From a virus, in IMG/VR virus record IMGVR_UViG_3300047319_000410, positions 1-64,000 of that record: 64,000 nt of DNA. One strand, given 5' to 3'. The notes under the pieces are model-generated. The model was given only the letters and a program-made list of their open reading frames with translations, searched no databases and had not been told where the DNA came from. This document shows positions 16,442 through 24,786 of the stretch, one piece after another. A program made the translations under genes and the position numbers. Within the stretch, counting starts at the first letter, position 1. Every line of letters starts with the position of its first letter.

Positions 16442-16973
16442 GAAGATAATCACTGACTTCTACTAAGATAGTTGATTTACCTTTTTTGGCTTGCTCTAAT
16501 GCATTTTTATAAGAATATTGTATATCTACTAAACTGCCCAATCTTTGAACCCAAATATGATCTAACATTTGTTTCATAGGAGAAGTAAAATCTCCTGTGT
16601 GCTGTGGGCCTGGGTGCAAAGGTCTTTCGGATCCTATCCCAGTTCTTATTATAACTCCAGGTTTATATCCTCCATCAGACATAACTCCTATTTTATCTAA
16701 GTGATTAACCAACTGATTAATCCCTAACAATAAAAAGTTCCACCTAGGGAATATACTTATAGGAATAAAGCCTTCTAGGGCTAATCCAATGCTCATTCCC
16801 ATCTGCATCTCTTCGGCTACAGGTAATTCGAGCCTCTTTTCCATCGGAACATCAGCTAGTGTACCATACATGCCAGTACCAGGATAACTTACCGCCTGTC
16901 CTATAAAAATAGTATCAGGATGCTTTCCTAACATTGTCATAGAAGCCTTTAGATCATCAAAATACTTACCCAC
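16431..16973 (-). CDS. TPP-dependent E1 beta-like subunit, minimal (pair 2)
   Basis: A 180-residue protein matching only the pyrimidine-binding domain of E1 beta/transketolase, with LPVAEEMQMGMSIGLALEG keeping the conserved glutamate. The transketolase C-terminal domain of pair 1 is absent. The GTG at 16973 is chosen: it forms TAGTG with the upstream stop and has GGAGAAAGG 11 bases before it, whereas the longer ATG frame (17018) adds a Cys/Trp-rich segment that reads as an out-of-frame copy of the alpha gene's end. Confidence 0.7.
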   Translation of the reverse strand: MGKYFDDLKASMTMLGKHPDTIFIGQAVSYPGTGMYGTLADVPMEKRLELPVAEEMQMGMSIGLALEGFIPISIFPRWNFLLLGINQLVNHLDKIGVMSDGGYKPGVIIRTGIGSERPLHPGPQHTGDFTSPMKQMLDHIWVQRLGSLVDIQYSYKNALEQAKKGKSTILVEVSDYLHEK

Positions 16974-17587
16974 TAAAATTGTATCCTTTCTCCACTTAAA
17001 GGACCAGCATGAGGACAAGGTAAATCATAGCTATATCCATCTACATATTTAATAGGTAAACTTACTACCAAATCTTCTGTGTTATTATTAACCCAAGTAT
17101 TTCTAGTAGGGGTACAAACTGATTTACCATTATCTTCTATTATAAACTTTATGGGTAGATCGTGACCTATAACATACTTTATGGACTCCCAAAATATCCC
17201 TGTCTCTGCTGTCATATCACCAATAAAAACATAAACTTTAGAATCTCTATTCTTTAGTTTAATAGCTTTTGCTATTCCAACCCCTATAGGAATATTACCA
17301 CCAACAATAGCAGAGGATAAAATCTTATACTCGGGAAAACAAAGATTAATTGATCTTCCATTTAATATTGCTTGTTTAAGTTCCTCTTTTGGAACTCCCT
17401 TTAATAAACATTTATAATGGGATCTCCAGGTAGTAAGTACCCAATCTTGTTTTCTAATATCTTTAAATATCTCTATTAGTTGATCTTCATTATTTCTCTC
17501 TAAATGGATAGGAGCTTTAATCTGTTTATTAATAAAACAGTTAGAGATATCTTCCTCAAACTCTTGTAATTCAATTTTAGATAGCAT
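16973..17587 (-). CDS. TPP-dependent E1 alpha-like subunit, minimal (pair 2)
   Basis: A 204-residue thiamine-diphosphate-binding subunit with Gly123-Asp124 (GDMTAETG) and Glu151-Asp-Asn153-Gly, the two ends of the TPP/Mg motif, and GGNIPIGVGIAKA upstream. Together with the adjacent 180-residue beta it makes a very small two-subunit enzyme, roughly the size of a core transketolase without its third domain. The ATG at 17587 overlaps the radical SAM stop by 11 bases; a TTG six codons earlier is the alternative. Confidence 0.75.
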   Translation of the reverse strand: MLSKIELQEFEEDISNCFINKQIKAPIHLERNNEDQLIEIFKDIRKQDWVLTTWRSHYKCLLKGVPKEELKQAILNGRSINLCFPEYKILSSAIVGGNIPIGVGIAKAIKLKNRDSKVYVFIGDMTAETGIFWESIKYVIGHDLPIKFIIEDNGKSVCTPTRNTWVNNNTEDLVVSLPIKYVDGYSYDLPCPHAGPLSGERIQF

Positions 17588-19004
17588 ACTTTCTCTTAAG
17601 ATCAATCTTCATCATATTATTAATATCGTCAATTACATACTGACCAAACTTATCTTTCATGTAAGACAGATAAGAAGGATTAGAAAAATACTGCTTAAAA
17701 GCGCGATCCCTAAAAGTAAGCACTTCACCACCTGTAATATACTTAGTGTCAAGTGGCCTAGTCTCATAGGCATGTTGAGAATATCCCAACCATGTTTCAG
17801 GTAACTTCCAACCTTCTTTAATAGCGATTTCATATAATTTACTTCCGGGGTAAGCCATTGCACAGTAAAAATTAGCATACTCTGTTTTTAACTCTAAAGC
17901 TAAGTCCAGAGTACGCTGCATGGTTTCTTGATTATCCTCAGGTAATCCAAAGATATAATTAGCTCCAACACAAATGTCAAATTCTCTAATCTTCTTTACT
18001 ATATTAAGAATATTAACATCTTCATATTTACCTTTAACTACATCCTTACGAACCTCTTTAACTCCAGATTCAATGCCTAAAGCAAGCCAATTAACTCCTG
18101 CTTTCTTTAATATCTCTAAGTGTCTCTCTTTGACCGTATCAATACGAGAATAGCACCAAATATTAAAGTCATGTTTTCTTTCAGCTATTAACTTACAAAG
18201 CTCTAGGAAATGGTCTTCTACTAAGACAAACATTTCATCTGCAATCTTTACATTCTTAATACCCATTTCTGCTATTCTATCAAACTCTTTAATTGTATGC
18301 TTAGGATCCCAATATCTAATCATTTTCTTAGAGAATGGAGAGTTAATCATACAAAAGGTACAAGAAAATGGGCATCCAAGACTAGTATAAACTGATGCAA
18401 ATGGAGTTCTAATTCCTTTGTTAGTCCATCCATGCCAATTAGATGTTCGATATTTATCCATTGGTAATAAATCCCAAGCCATGCCAGGAAGTTTAGTTCC
18501 TAGTTCTTCTTGGGGAATTATAGATTCTGTATAAATATGATCAATTGGTCCTTTATTATTAAGGAAATCTAATATAGAGTCTAGTCCTTCTCCTTTAACT
18601 ACATAATCTGAACATATAGTATCCAAAGAATTTTGGGGTAGTGCAGAAATATGCCCACCAATCAACATAACTTTATATCTTGTACTGTAATAAGCCTCTA
18701 ATACATCTAATAATTTCTTTGCCCCTACCATATTTTGAGTAGATGCAGATGGTTGTTGACCATAAATTACTAGCACTACCAATCTAGGATTAAGTGCTCG
18801 TATTTGAAATACTGTGTCTTCACTTTGATAATTATTAGCTTCACAATCTAATATACCAACACTATAACCTTTAGCTCTTACTCCATTAGCTAGAAGGGAA
18901 GCCCAGATTGGCGGTTCCTTAGCACTATATTCAGTACTTAATCCTTGATATATTTTACTTGCGGCATTTGGGTGTACAAATAAAACGTCTAAATTACTTT
19001 GCAT
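17577..19004 (-). CDS. Cobalamin-binding-type radical SAM enzyme
   Basis: A 475-residue B12-radical SAM protein. The N-terminal 150 residues form the Rossmann cobalamin-binding-like domain (EPPIWASLLANGVRAKGYSV, LIGGHISALP, DYVVKGEG). The radical SAM cluster motif is Cys211-x3-Cys215-x2-Cys218 (LGCPFSCTFCMI), followed by ALGIESG and NYIFGLPEDN. The classical DxHxxG cobalamin motif was not seen, as in many relatives. It resembles enzymes in polysaccharide and hopanoid-type clusters; the reaction is not predictable. Confidence 0.87.
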   Translation of the reverse strand: MQSNLDVLFVHPNAASKIYQGLSTEYSAKEPPIWASLLANGVRAKGYSVGILDCEANNYQSEDTVFQIRALNPRLVVLVIYGQQPSASTQNMVGAKKLLDVLEAYYSTRYKVMLIGGHISALPQNSLDTICSDYVVKGEGLDSILDFLNNKGPIDHIYTESIIPQEELGTKLPGMAWDLLPMDKYRTSNWHGWTNKGIRTPFASVYTSLGCPFSCTFCMINSPFSKKMIRYWDPKHTIKEFDRIAEMGIKNVKIADEMFVLVEDHFLELCKLIAERKHDFNIWCYSRIDTVKERHLEILKKAGVNWLALGIESGVKEVRKDVVKGKYEDVNILNIVKKIREFDICVGANYIFGLPEDNQETMQRTLDLALELKTEYANFYCAMAYPGSKLYEIAIKEGWKLPETWLGYSQHAYETRPLDTKYITGGEVLTFRDRAFKQYFSNPSYLSYMKDKFGQYVIDDINNMMKIDLKRKYAI

Positions 19005-19200
19005 CTTTAATTTCTTTATATAACTTCTTAAACTCTTTTAAATCTACTTCTAATTCTTTAATAACTTCTTTAAGTCCTTGCTTATCTAAAGTTTCACTAT
19101 CACTACAACACCCGCAGCCAGGGGTTGAGGCTCTAATTTCTCCACCATCATCTATATAAATAGAATCATATCTTGCATTAAATAATCTTACGTATGTCAT
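18994..19200 (-). CDS. Hypothetical protein with GCGCC motif
   Basis: A 68-residue protein. After a beta-rich start (MTYVRLFNARYDSIYIDDG) comes TPGCGCCSDSE, a tight cysteine cluster that could bind metal or iron-sulfur. A charged coiled-coil-like tail follows. It overlaps the radical SAM gene by 11 bases, so a role as a small partner of that enzyme is possible but speculative. Confidence 0.55.
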   Translation of the reverse strand: MTYVRLFNARYDSIYIDDGGEIRASTPGCGCCSDSETLDKQGLKEVIKELEVDLKEFKKLYKEIKDAK

Positions 19201-19517
19201 TTTTTAATTAAACTTTCAATACTATTAAGAAATACTTTTGTAGCATCTTCTCTACCAAAATACATATACTCTGTAGTAGAATCATGTTCTTTATCAATAT
19301 TTACACACAGTACAGATGGATAATCAAAATTACATTTCTCGCACCATATAAACAAATTATATTCTGACCATTGTAATGTTTCATCCCAATCAACCTTACA
19401 TTTTGGACATCTATATCCCAGTTCACAAGGAAAATCAAAAGGAACTACATTAGTTGGCCTTTTGCCTACTAATTTTTCAGCCCTTTCATTTTTACTTATT
19501 ATTGACTGCGTTTCCAT
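19197..19517 (-). CDS. Zinc-ribbon protein
   Basis: A 106-residue protein with CPKC at its centre and CEKC about 20 residues later, a clear two-knuckle zinc ribbon. The surrounding sequence (LGYRCPKCKVDW, LFIWCEKCNFDYP) is aromatic-rich. Similar small proteins accompany glycosyltransferases in some phages. It overlaps its downstream neighbour by 4 bases and its upstream neighbour by 1. Confidence 0.6.
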   Translation of the reverse strand: METQSIISKNERAEKLVGKRPTNVVPFDFPCELGYRCPKCKVDWDETLQWSEYNLFIWCEKCNFDYPSVLCVNIDKEHDSTTEYMYFGREDATKVFLNSIESLIKK

Positions 19518-20521
19518 TATAAATTAGTGTAAGGTTGATTAGTTGGAAGTAAAATACTATATGCCTTGATAAGCTCTTTAATTCCGTCTCTAAGGCTGTA
19601 CTTAGGCTTAAATCCTAGAGCCTCGATCTTAGCATTGGAGACGAGGTAGTCCCTCTTATCAGGATCAGACCTTATCTCAGAAGATGCTATGCAAAAATCA
19701 GGGATATATTCTTTAATTCTTTCTGCTAGTTCTAACTTGGTTATATTAGTATCTGAAAGACCTACATTATATGCTTGACCCCTCATTCTATCAAAGTTAT
19801 TAATTGCAAAGATAAAGGCTAAGGCTACGTCATGAATATGGATAAAATTACGTTTAAATTCCTTCTCAAATAATACAATATACCCATCTTTTACTGCTTT
19901 GTAAGTAAAATCATTAACTAATAAGTCTAATCGCATTCTAGGAGAAGCTCCAAAGACAGTTGCTAGTCTTAATACTACTGCTCTACCATCTTCTAATAAC
20001 ATTCTCTCTGCGTCACACTTAGTTTTACCATAAACACTAATTGGTTTTAATGGAGTTTCCTCTGTACAGAACTTACCTGATCCTTCTCCTAATCCATAGC
20101 CACTATTAGTATTAGGGAATATAATCTTTGCTTCTGGCCTAGCATACATTAAGATATTAGCAATTTGATTCCAATTAACGTCCCAAGCTAGTTTTTGATC
20201 TTTATCACAGGCTGGGAATCCTACTATCGCTGCTAAAGGTATAATTACGTCTGCTTCTTTTACATATTTTGCTAATTTAACTTCGTCTCTAACGTCTCCA
20301 TGTACAAACTCTATATCTCCCTTGTAGCAATAATCAGTAAGATTAACTTGTTTATACATTAGCGAGTCGTAGCACACGATTTTATCATAATAGAACCTAT
20401 ATTCTGGGTGATTCTCTTTAAAGTCAAAGTCTAAAAATCCTGATATAGTCTTAGCAGTTATTAGTTTTTGAACTAATACAGAACCAAGATAACCATTACT
20501 GCCCGTTATAAGAATATTCAT
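19517..20521 (-). CDS. NAD-dependent epimerase/dehydratase (extended SDR)
   Basis: A 334-residue extended short-chain dehydrogenase with the Rossmann motif TGSNGYLG, a VYGKTK catalytic Tyr-x3-Lys, and RNFIHIHDVA. It would act on a nucleotide sugar (epimerase, dehydratase or reductase type). The closest-looking relatives are polysaccharide-cluster SDRs of unassigned substrate. The start is the ATG overlapping the upstream TAA (TAATG); a TTG two codons earlier is an alternative. It belongs to a different subtype from the gmd and Fcl-like genes. Confidence 0.85.
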   Translation of the reverse strand: MNILITGSNGYLGSVLVQKLITAKTISGFLDFDFKENHPEYRFYYDKIVCYDSLMYKQVNLTDYCYKGDIEFVHGDVRDEVKLAKYVKEADVIIPLAAIVGFPACDKDQKLAWDVNWNQIANILMYARPEAKIIFPNTNSGYGLGEGSGKFCTEETPLKPISVYGKTKCDAERMLLEDGRAVVLRLATVFGASPRMRLDLLVNDFTYKAVKDGYIVLFEKEFKRNFIHIHDVALAFIFAINNFDRMRGQAYNVGLSDTNITKLELAERIKEYIPDFCIASSEIRSDPDKRDYLVSNAKIEALGFKPKYSLRDGIKELIKAYSILLPTNQPYTNL

Positions 20522-21030
20522 TACCAACTAATCTCCCAATCTTTAAAATCTGCTGCGAGACAATCAATTTTATAATCTTTTCTTCCGCCCTCTAAATATT
20601 CTTGAATCTTATTTTTAGCAGTATTTCTTATACCATTAAGGCCATGAGTTAATTCAAGATTATTACCATCTTTAATTCCTTTACGATAATTTGTTTCATT
20701 ATGCCATATATGAAGATTCATTTGTGATAATACCATTATTGCTCTTATGAAATTTGCATCAATATCTTCATAGGGAATACCTCCTATAGCAATATCAATA
20801 TCGTGTAAGATATCTTTAATCTCTTTAGCATACTCTTCTTTATGTTCTTTAATAAAAACTTCTTTAAGTTGAGCAATGCTAAGACGATCAATAAGTTCTG
20901 CTAAAGTAGGAAGATATTTTCTTTCCCTATTTTTAAATGATTCCTCTACGTCAATATAAGTGACTGGAGGTTCCAATGGGACTTCTTTGCCTAATATTCT
21001 AACACATCCATTTTTTGGATCATAAACCAT
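20521..21030 (-). CDS. Conserved phage protein with LTHGLNGIRNTAKN motif
   Basis: A 169-residue helical protein with WHNETNYRKG and LTHGLNGIRNTAKNKI in its C-terminal third. I recall similar short segments in unnamed proteins of T4-like cyanophages, but the function is not known. It sits between a glycosyltransferase and an epimerase, touching both by 1 base. The N-terminal part is short beta-rich, the rest alpha-helical. Confidence 0.55.
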   Translation of the reverse strand: MVYDPKNGCVRILGKEVPLEPPVTYIDVEESFKNRERKYLPTLAELIDRLSIAQLKEVFIKEHKEEYAKEIKDILHDIDIAIGGIPYEDIDANFIRAIMVLSQMNLHIWHNETNYRKGIKDGNNLELTHGLNGIRNTAKNKIQEYLEGGRKDYKIDCLAADFKDWEISW

Positions 21031-21629
21031 TATTTACCTCTTCCATTTGTTCCTTCCAATTTTGGACGAACTAAAATTAGTATCTTTTCTAGCCAATCTA
21101 CTTTATATCCTTCTTTAACGCACTCCATAACATGAATATAATCACTATAGTCAGGATATAATTGTATCATCTTAGTATTAAATGGTAACTTAGTAAATAT
21201 CTCAGTTCTATAAGTTGGACAAGCAACATTACCACCAACTAAGCCCTTAGATTTATCTTTACAAAGAATCATACCATTATTAAACTGTAGTCCTGGAATC
21301 CATATGTCAATATTTGGTTTTTCTTTTAATGCAGATCTTAATATATTACCCGCCCCTACTGCAAACTCATCATCATCATCTAAAACAGTTACAAACTCTG
21401 TCTCTGCTGTTAAAGCTCCAAGATTAAGAGACATATATCCATAATTATGATACCTTCTGCCTGTGGATAATACTTTTAAAGTACTGTGCATAGCGTCTGG
21501 CTCTGGAACTGAGGGCCAAACCCCATCACCAACTACTAATATCTTCTTTAATCCTTCTCTTTTAGCAGACTCAACTGCATTAATTACTGTTGGTCTATTG
21601 ATTGATCGTATTATGACTGTCGTTTCCAC
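21030..21629 (-). CDS. GT-A glycosyltransferase (family 2-like)
   Basis: A 199-residue GT-A protein starting TVIIRSINRPT, with LVVGDGV and the metal-binding cluster VLDDDDEF. Short for family 2 (usually 230-350), it contains the nucleotide-binding half and a reduced acceptor part. The start is GTG at 21629 and lies 35 bases inside the preceding gene; no better start codon was found. Confidence 0.75.
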   Translation of the reverse strand: METTVIIRSINRPTVINAVESAKREGLKKILVVGDGVWPSVPEPDAMHSTLKVLSTGRRYHNYGYMSLNLGALTAETEFVTVLDDDDEFAVGAGNILRSALKEKPNIDIWIPGLQFNNGMILCKDKSKGLVGGNVACPTYRTEIFTKLPFNTKMIQLYPDYSDYIHVMECVKEGYKVDWLEKILILVRPKLEGTNGRGK

Positions 21630-22848
21630 CTTTTATTATTCCTTTATATTTAAGTAGTTCTCTATAAAGAGTCAAACGATTATGTACAACTTTATTTAAG
21701 TCAAAGTACTCATCTGTTATCTTTTTAAGATTTTGACCTAATTCCTCTCTATGTTTCTTATCTTTAATTAACTTAGTTAGAACTCGTACCCACTCAGTCC
21801 TGGGGGATTTTGGATCTATAAGATAGCCTGTTTTCCCGTTCTTTATAGTCTCCTCATAGCATCCGACGTTAGAAGCTACCAAAGGAACTCCATATCGTCC
21901 ACACTCAGCTACCTTTATTTCTGACTTGCTATCATTAAATTCATTCATATTAAGAGGAGCAATAGCAACATCCATATTAGCATACATAATTCCATACTTA
22001 TCAGCAGGCAGAGCACCATAAATATCCCAATTACGAGAACCTCTAAATCCAGCTAATAATGCTTTTCGATAATCTTCCCATACATCTTGTTGCCAATCTT
22101 CTTTTCCTGGCTCTACAGGAGGTTTACCATAAAATCCCCAATGTACGTTTTCTTTTCCTACTCTTTGGTTAACCATTTGAGGAACCCCTAAGAATTCTTT
22201 TACGTCATGGCTATGGTGAATTCCTCCGGCCCATCCAACTCTAGTTAATCCTTTTTTAGGTGTTTTAAACTTAGGAGCGTTCCAGCATTCTAAATTATAA
22301 TCAATAGCATTCTTAATTACTGCTAGTATTCCGTGGCAATAATCTTTAACCCTATGAGCAAACTTAACTTGAGTTACAGAAACTAAATCAGAGTGTGTAT
22401 AAATAAACTTAGTTATTTCCTCTAATCCCTTTTCCTTATAAACACTATAAAGTCTATGCTCTGGAAATAGATTGATTAACAGGTCATCGGTATCAAAATG
22501 AAATAACTTATTCTTCTCTTTAACTTTACCTAATACTCTTGCTGTATAGTTACCACCAAAGTTACATATATTATTAGTTATTACTATATCTGCCCATTCA
22601 ATATCTGCTAGATTATCCTCATCAAATTTACCTGATGATAAATCTAAATTAAGAGGATTGTCGTTTCTTTTAACCTCTATAACATTAGAGTATAATTCAA
22701 TTAATTTAGCTACAGGATTAAGAACCCTATAAAAACTACATCCGCCTTCATTTGGTGGAAACATCAATAATCTTAATTTTCTTCCTAGTCCTGGAAATTC
22801 GATCTGCTCTTTCCAGAACTCTGCTGTTGTTTCTATAGAATTGGTCAT
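21595..22848 (-). CDS. GT-B glycosyltransferase (family 4-like)
   Basis: A 417-residue GT-B enzyme. The C-terminal donor domain shows KVAECGRYGVPLVAS, the E-x7-E-like donor motif of retaining family 4 enzymes, followed by ETIKNGKTGYLI. The N-terminal part contains MFPPNEGGCSFYRV. It is the first gene of the glycan cassette. TATAAT lies five bases before its ATG with no ribosome-binding sequence, and a terminator for the upstream unit is just before that. Confidence 0.85.
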   Translation of the reverse strand: MTNSIETTAEFWKEQIEFPGLGRKLRLLMFPPNEGGCSFYRVLNPVAKLIELYSNVIEVKRNDNPLNLDLSSGKFDEDNLADIEWADIVITNNICNFGGNYTARVLGKVKEKNKLFHFDTDDLLINLFPEHRLYSVYKEKGLEEITKFIYTHSDLVSVTQVKFAHRVKDYCHGILAVIKNAIDYNLECWNAPKFKTPKKGLTRVGWAGGIHHSHDVKEFLGVPQMVNQRVGKENVHWGFYGKPPVEPGKEDWQQDVWEDYRKALLAGFRGSRNWDIYGALPADKYGIMYANMDVAIAPLNMNEFNDSKSEIKVAECGRYGVPLVASNVGCYEETIKNGKTGYLIDPKSPRTEWVRVLTKLIKDKKHREELGQNLKKITDEYFDLNKVVHNRLTLYRELLKYKGIIKGGNDSHNTINQ

Positions 22849-22853
22849 GTAAT

Positions 22854-22859
22854 ATTATA
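22854..22859 (-). promoter_or_regulatory. TATAAT five bases before the glycan cassette
   Basis: On the minus strand ATGTATAATATTACATG places a -10-like box five bases before the first cassette gene's ATG. It follows directly after a terminator, where a new promoter is expected. No -35 hexamer is evident. It is probably the promoter of the 18.6-kb cassette, with little or no leader. Confidence 0.5.
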
Positions 22860-22867
22860 CATGACTA

Positions 22868-22904
22868 TAAAATAGAAAAATCCTAGTTTTTATGGAAAAC
22901 TAGG
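22868..22904 (-). terminator. Rho-independent terminator after the lipoprotein gene
   Basis: On the minus strand CCTAGTTTT, loop CCATA, AAAACTAGG form a perfect 9-bp stem followed by ATTTTTCTATTTT. It ends the ssb-lipoprotein unit and separates it from the glycan cassette. Confidence 0.7.
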
Positions 22905-22940
22905 AAACCTTTTTAAAGAACGACGATCTACCGAATCGTA

Positions 22941-23516
22941 TTAGTGAGTTACAACTGGCTTAGCCATTACTGCGCCTCGTGCAAGGTCCATAATTGCACC
23001 TTGAACATCAGAGACTCCAGGAAGACCAGTATTACCAGCCGGATCAGCTACGCCTGGAACTAGTCTACTTACTGCACTAGTTACTCCACCACGAACATTA
23101 GGATGAAGTAAATATAGTGCTCCAATAGCTAGATTAATCCACGGAGAGAAAGGAAGAGGAAGACTAGCCGCAATACTTTCTAAGAACCCTAAAATATCAG
23201 GAGAAGAACTAAATGAAGTCTTAGCTGCATTTAAATCTAATGGAATTACTACTGCACCAGTATTACCCTTAAGATTGGGCTGTGTGGTAATAACAGGAGT
23301 CGTGTTCCTATTAGCAAAAGCTGCCTTAACTGCATTACCAACCGTACCAGTAAATTGTGAAATTGGAACTGCTACGGTTGCATTAGGACTAGAATCAACA
23401 ACATTAGTATTTTCGGTAACTACCAAACCTTGTACTGAAGGATTACAACCAGTTAAAGTTGAACCTCCAGTTACACATAAAACTAACACTAACAATACTG
23501 ACATTAACTTATTCAT
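22941..23516 (-). CDS. Putative lipoprotein
   Basis: A 191-residue protein with a signal peptide (MNKLMSVLLVLVLCVTG) and a lipobox ending in Cys (TLTGC, about residue 24), so it is probably exported and lipidated. The rest is low in charge, rich in Thr, Ala, Val and Pro, with one hydrophobic stretch (PWINLAIGALYLLHP) that may be a membrane segment. Phage lipoproteins can block superinfection or act in lysis; neither can be shown. It follows the ssDNA-binding protein gene by 12 bases and precedes a terminator. Confidence 0.7.
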   Translation of the reverse strand: MNKLMSVLLVLVLCVTGGSTLTGCNPSVQGLVVTENTNVVDSSPNATVAVPISQFTGTVGNAVKAAFANRNTTPVITTQPNLKGNTGAVVIPLDLNAAKTSFSSSPDILGFLESIAASLPLPFSPWINLAIGALYLLHPNVRGGVTSAVSRLVPGVADPAGNTGLPGVSDVQGAIMDLARGAVMAKPVVTH

Positions 23517-23528
23517 ATATGAATCTCC

Positions 23529-24323
23529 TTAATCTTTCAAATTTGCAACATAATTATCATTACTATCCTTGGTACCAAAGATATTGATAGTCGGAGCCTT
23601 TGTTGCAATAATAGTCTCCGCTATTAGTTTAACTTCTTCATATTCTGGCTTCTTAGCAATAAGAGCATAAATATCATGACACTTTTCCATTATACTATTA
23701 ATCTCTCCATCAGTCTTAGCTACTGGAGATTGCTTGGGACGAGGACCAGATTGTGAATAATCAGGCCACTCCTCTACCATCTTTTTAACAATCTTGTAAT
23801 CATAGCCAACCTTAGGATTTAACATTGAGTCTGGTTGATTAGTGTCCGGGTCTACTACTTCATAATCTACATTAGCAATATCAGATAAGATCTTTTCCCA
23901 TAACTTAATTCCTATGGACAAAATCTTAACTTCATTAGTGGTTCGATCTAGAACATTCATGTAGTATCTAGCGCCTCGTTTGATTGATCGTGCAACTAGC
24001 TTAAGATGATCTCCACCACCCTTTTCAGGCTTGAACAATGCAAAGTAAAGTTCACATAATGGACAATTTTCCCCATGAACTCTTAAACATTGAACATTCT
24101 TAATTTGATCATTATCTCCAGCAATCCTATGAATAAAATTCTCTACATAGAATCTTAATCCTTCTTCCTTTGGGGGTAAAATTCTAACAGGATTATCTCC
24201 TACTTTTACCTCTAAAAAGTTCTTAAGAAACTCATTATTAGAGCCTCCCTTACCTTTATTTTCATTTTTAGCTTTTTGGTCTTCGTATTTTGCTCGTAAT
24301 TCGTTTAAGTCTACTTTTGCCAT
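23529..24323 (-). CDS. gp32-like single-stranded DNA-binding protein
   Basis: A 264-residue gp32-type protein. The conserved core shows FLEVKVGDNPVRILPP and a zinc-binding set in CLRVHGENCPLC (Cys-x3-His-x3-Cys-x2-Cys), matching the zinc subdomain of T4 gp32. The N-terminal basic segment (DLNELRAKYEDQKAKNENK) fits the cooperativity domain and the acidic end SNDNYVANLKD the interaction tail. gp32 coats single-stranded DNA and organises replication and recombination proteins. A good ribosome-binding site precedes the ATG. Confidence 0.88.
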   Translation of the reverse strand: MAKVDLNELRAKYEDQKAKNENKGKGGSNNEFLKNFLEVKVGDNPVRILPPKEEGLRFYVENFIHRIAGDNDQIKNVQCLRVHGENCPLCELYFALFKPEKGGGDHLKLVARSIKRGARYYMNVLDRTTNEVKILSIGIKLWEKILSDIANVDYEVVDPDTNQPDSMLNPKVGYDYKIVKKMVEEWPDYSQSGPRPKQSPVAKTDGEINSIMEKCHDIYALIAKKPEYEEVKLIAETIIATKAPTINIFGTKDSNDNYVANLKD

Positions 24324-24365
24324 AATTGTTTTCCTTTGTTATTAATCGTTAAAAATACACACTCT

Positions 24366-24405
24366 ATAATACCGCTACAGACTACCAAAAGTAGGTAATC
24401 TGTAG
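24366..24405 (-). promoter_or_regulatory. -10 box and 12-bp hairpin before the ssDNA-binding gene
   Basis: TATTATAGAGTG (box at 24366-24371) lies 42 bases before the ssDNA-binding protein gene, a normal leader distance. Directly upstream, 24375-24386 and 24394-24405 pair as a 12-bp stem with one G-U pair and a 7-base loop. On the minus strand no T-tract follows the stem; on the plus strand TGTTTTCTTTT does. It may be an RNA stability or processing element, or an antisense terminator. Confidence 0.4.
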
Positions 24406-24429
24406 TGTTTTCTTTTAATTAATTTTTAA

Positions 24430-24648
24430 TTAAACAGCAGGGACCGGAGGTACTGGGTTATTAGGATCAGTTCCTAATGCCTGTAGTCTAGTTACTTCTG
24501 CTTGTAGCCCTGCCTCAACAGTTGCTACATCTGCTGGGCTCATTCCTGCACTAAGTTGATCAATTAGTGCTTGAATTCTAGCTGCAATTGCCGTAGTTGC
24601 TACATCAATTGCCGTAATTAAATTTAATACATCTTGCGTGGCTGCCAT
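24430..24648 (-). CDS. Small helical protein with proline-rich tail
   Basis: A 72-residue protein, alanine-rich and helical, ending ALGTDPNNPVPPVPAV. Proteins of this shape, including the TDPNNPVP tail, occur in many phages without known function. A strong ribosome-binding site (AAGGAGA, about 6 bases) marks the ATG. The same frame continues upstream for about 41 codons without any start codon. Confidence 0.6.
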   Translation of the reverse strand: MAATQDVLNLITAIDVATTAIAARIQALIDQLSAGMSPADVATVEAGLQAEVTRLQALGTDPNNPVPPVPAV

Positions 24649-24786
24649 AATTCTTTCTCCTTGTTTTTCTATTCTTTTTAATGCTACTTTAATGTCAATT
24701 AAAGCCTCTAATATATGCTCCTCAATTTTATCGTGGTTATGATTAATTTTATTAACCTCTGATATTATATAGTCTTTTAATTAAAA

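Noticed and set aside
16971-17018. Longer N-terminus (from ATG at 17018) for the minimal E1 beta
   Set aside because: The added residues are Cys/Trp-rich, read out of frame from the alpha gene, and a TAGTG junction with SD exists.
24649-24774. In-frame N-terminal extension of the 72-residue gene (KDYIISEVNKINHNH and on)
   Set aside because: It reads like a coding helix for about 41 codons but has no ATG, GTG or TTG; the ATG at 24648 has a strong ribosome-binding site. It may be a remnant.
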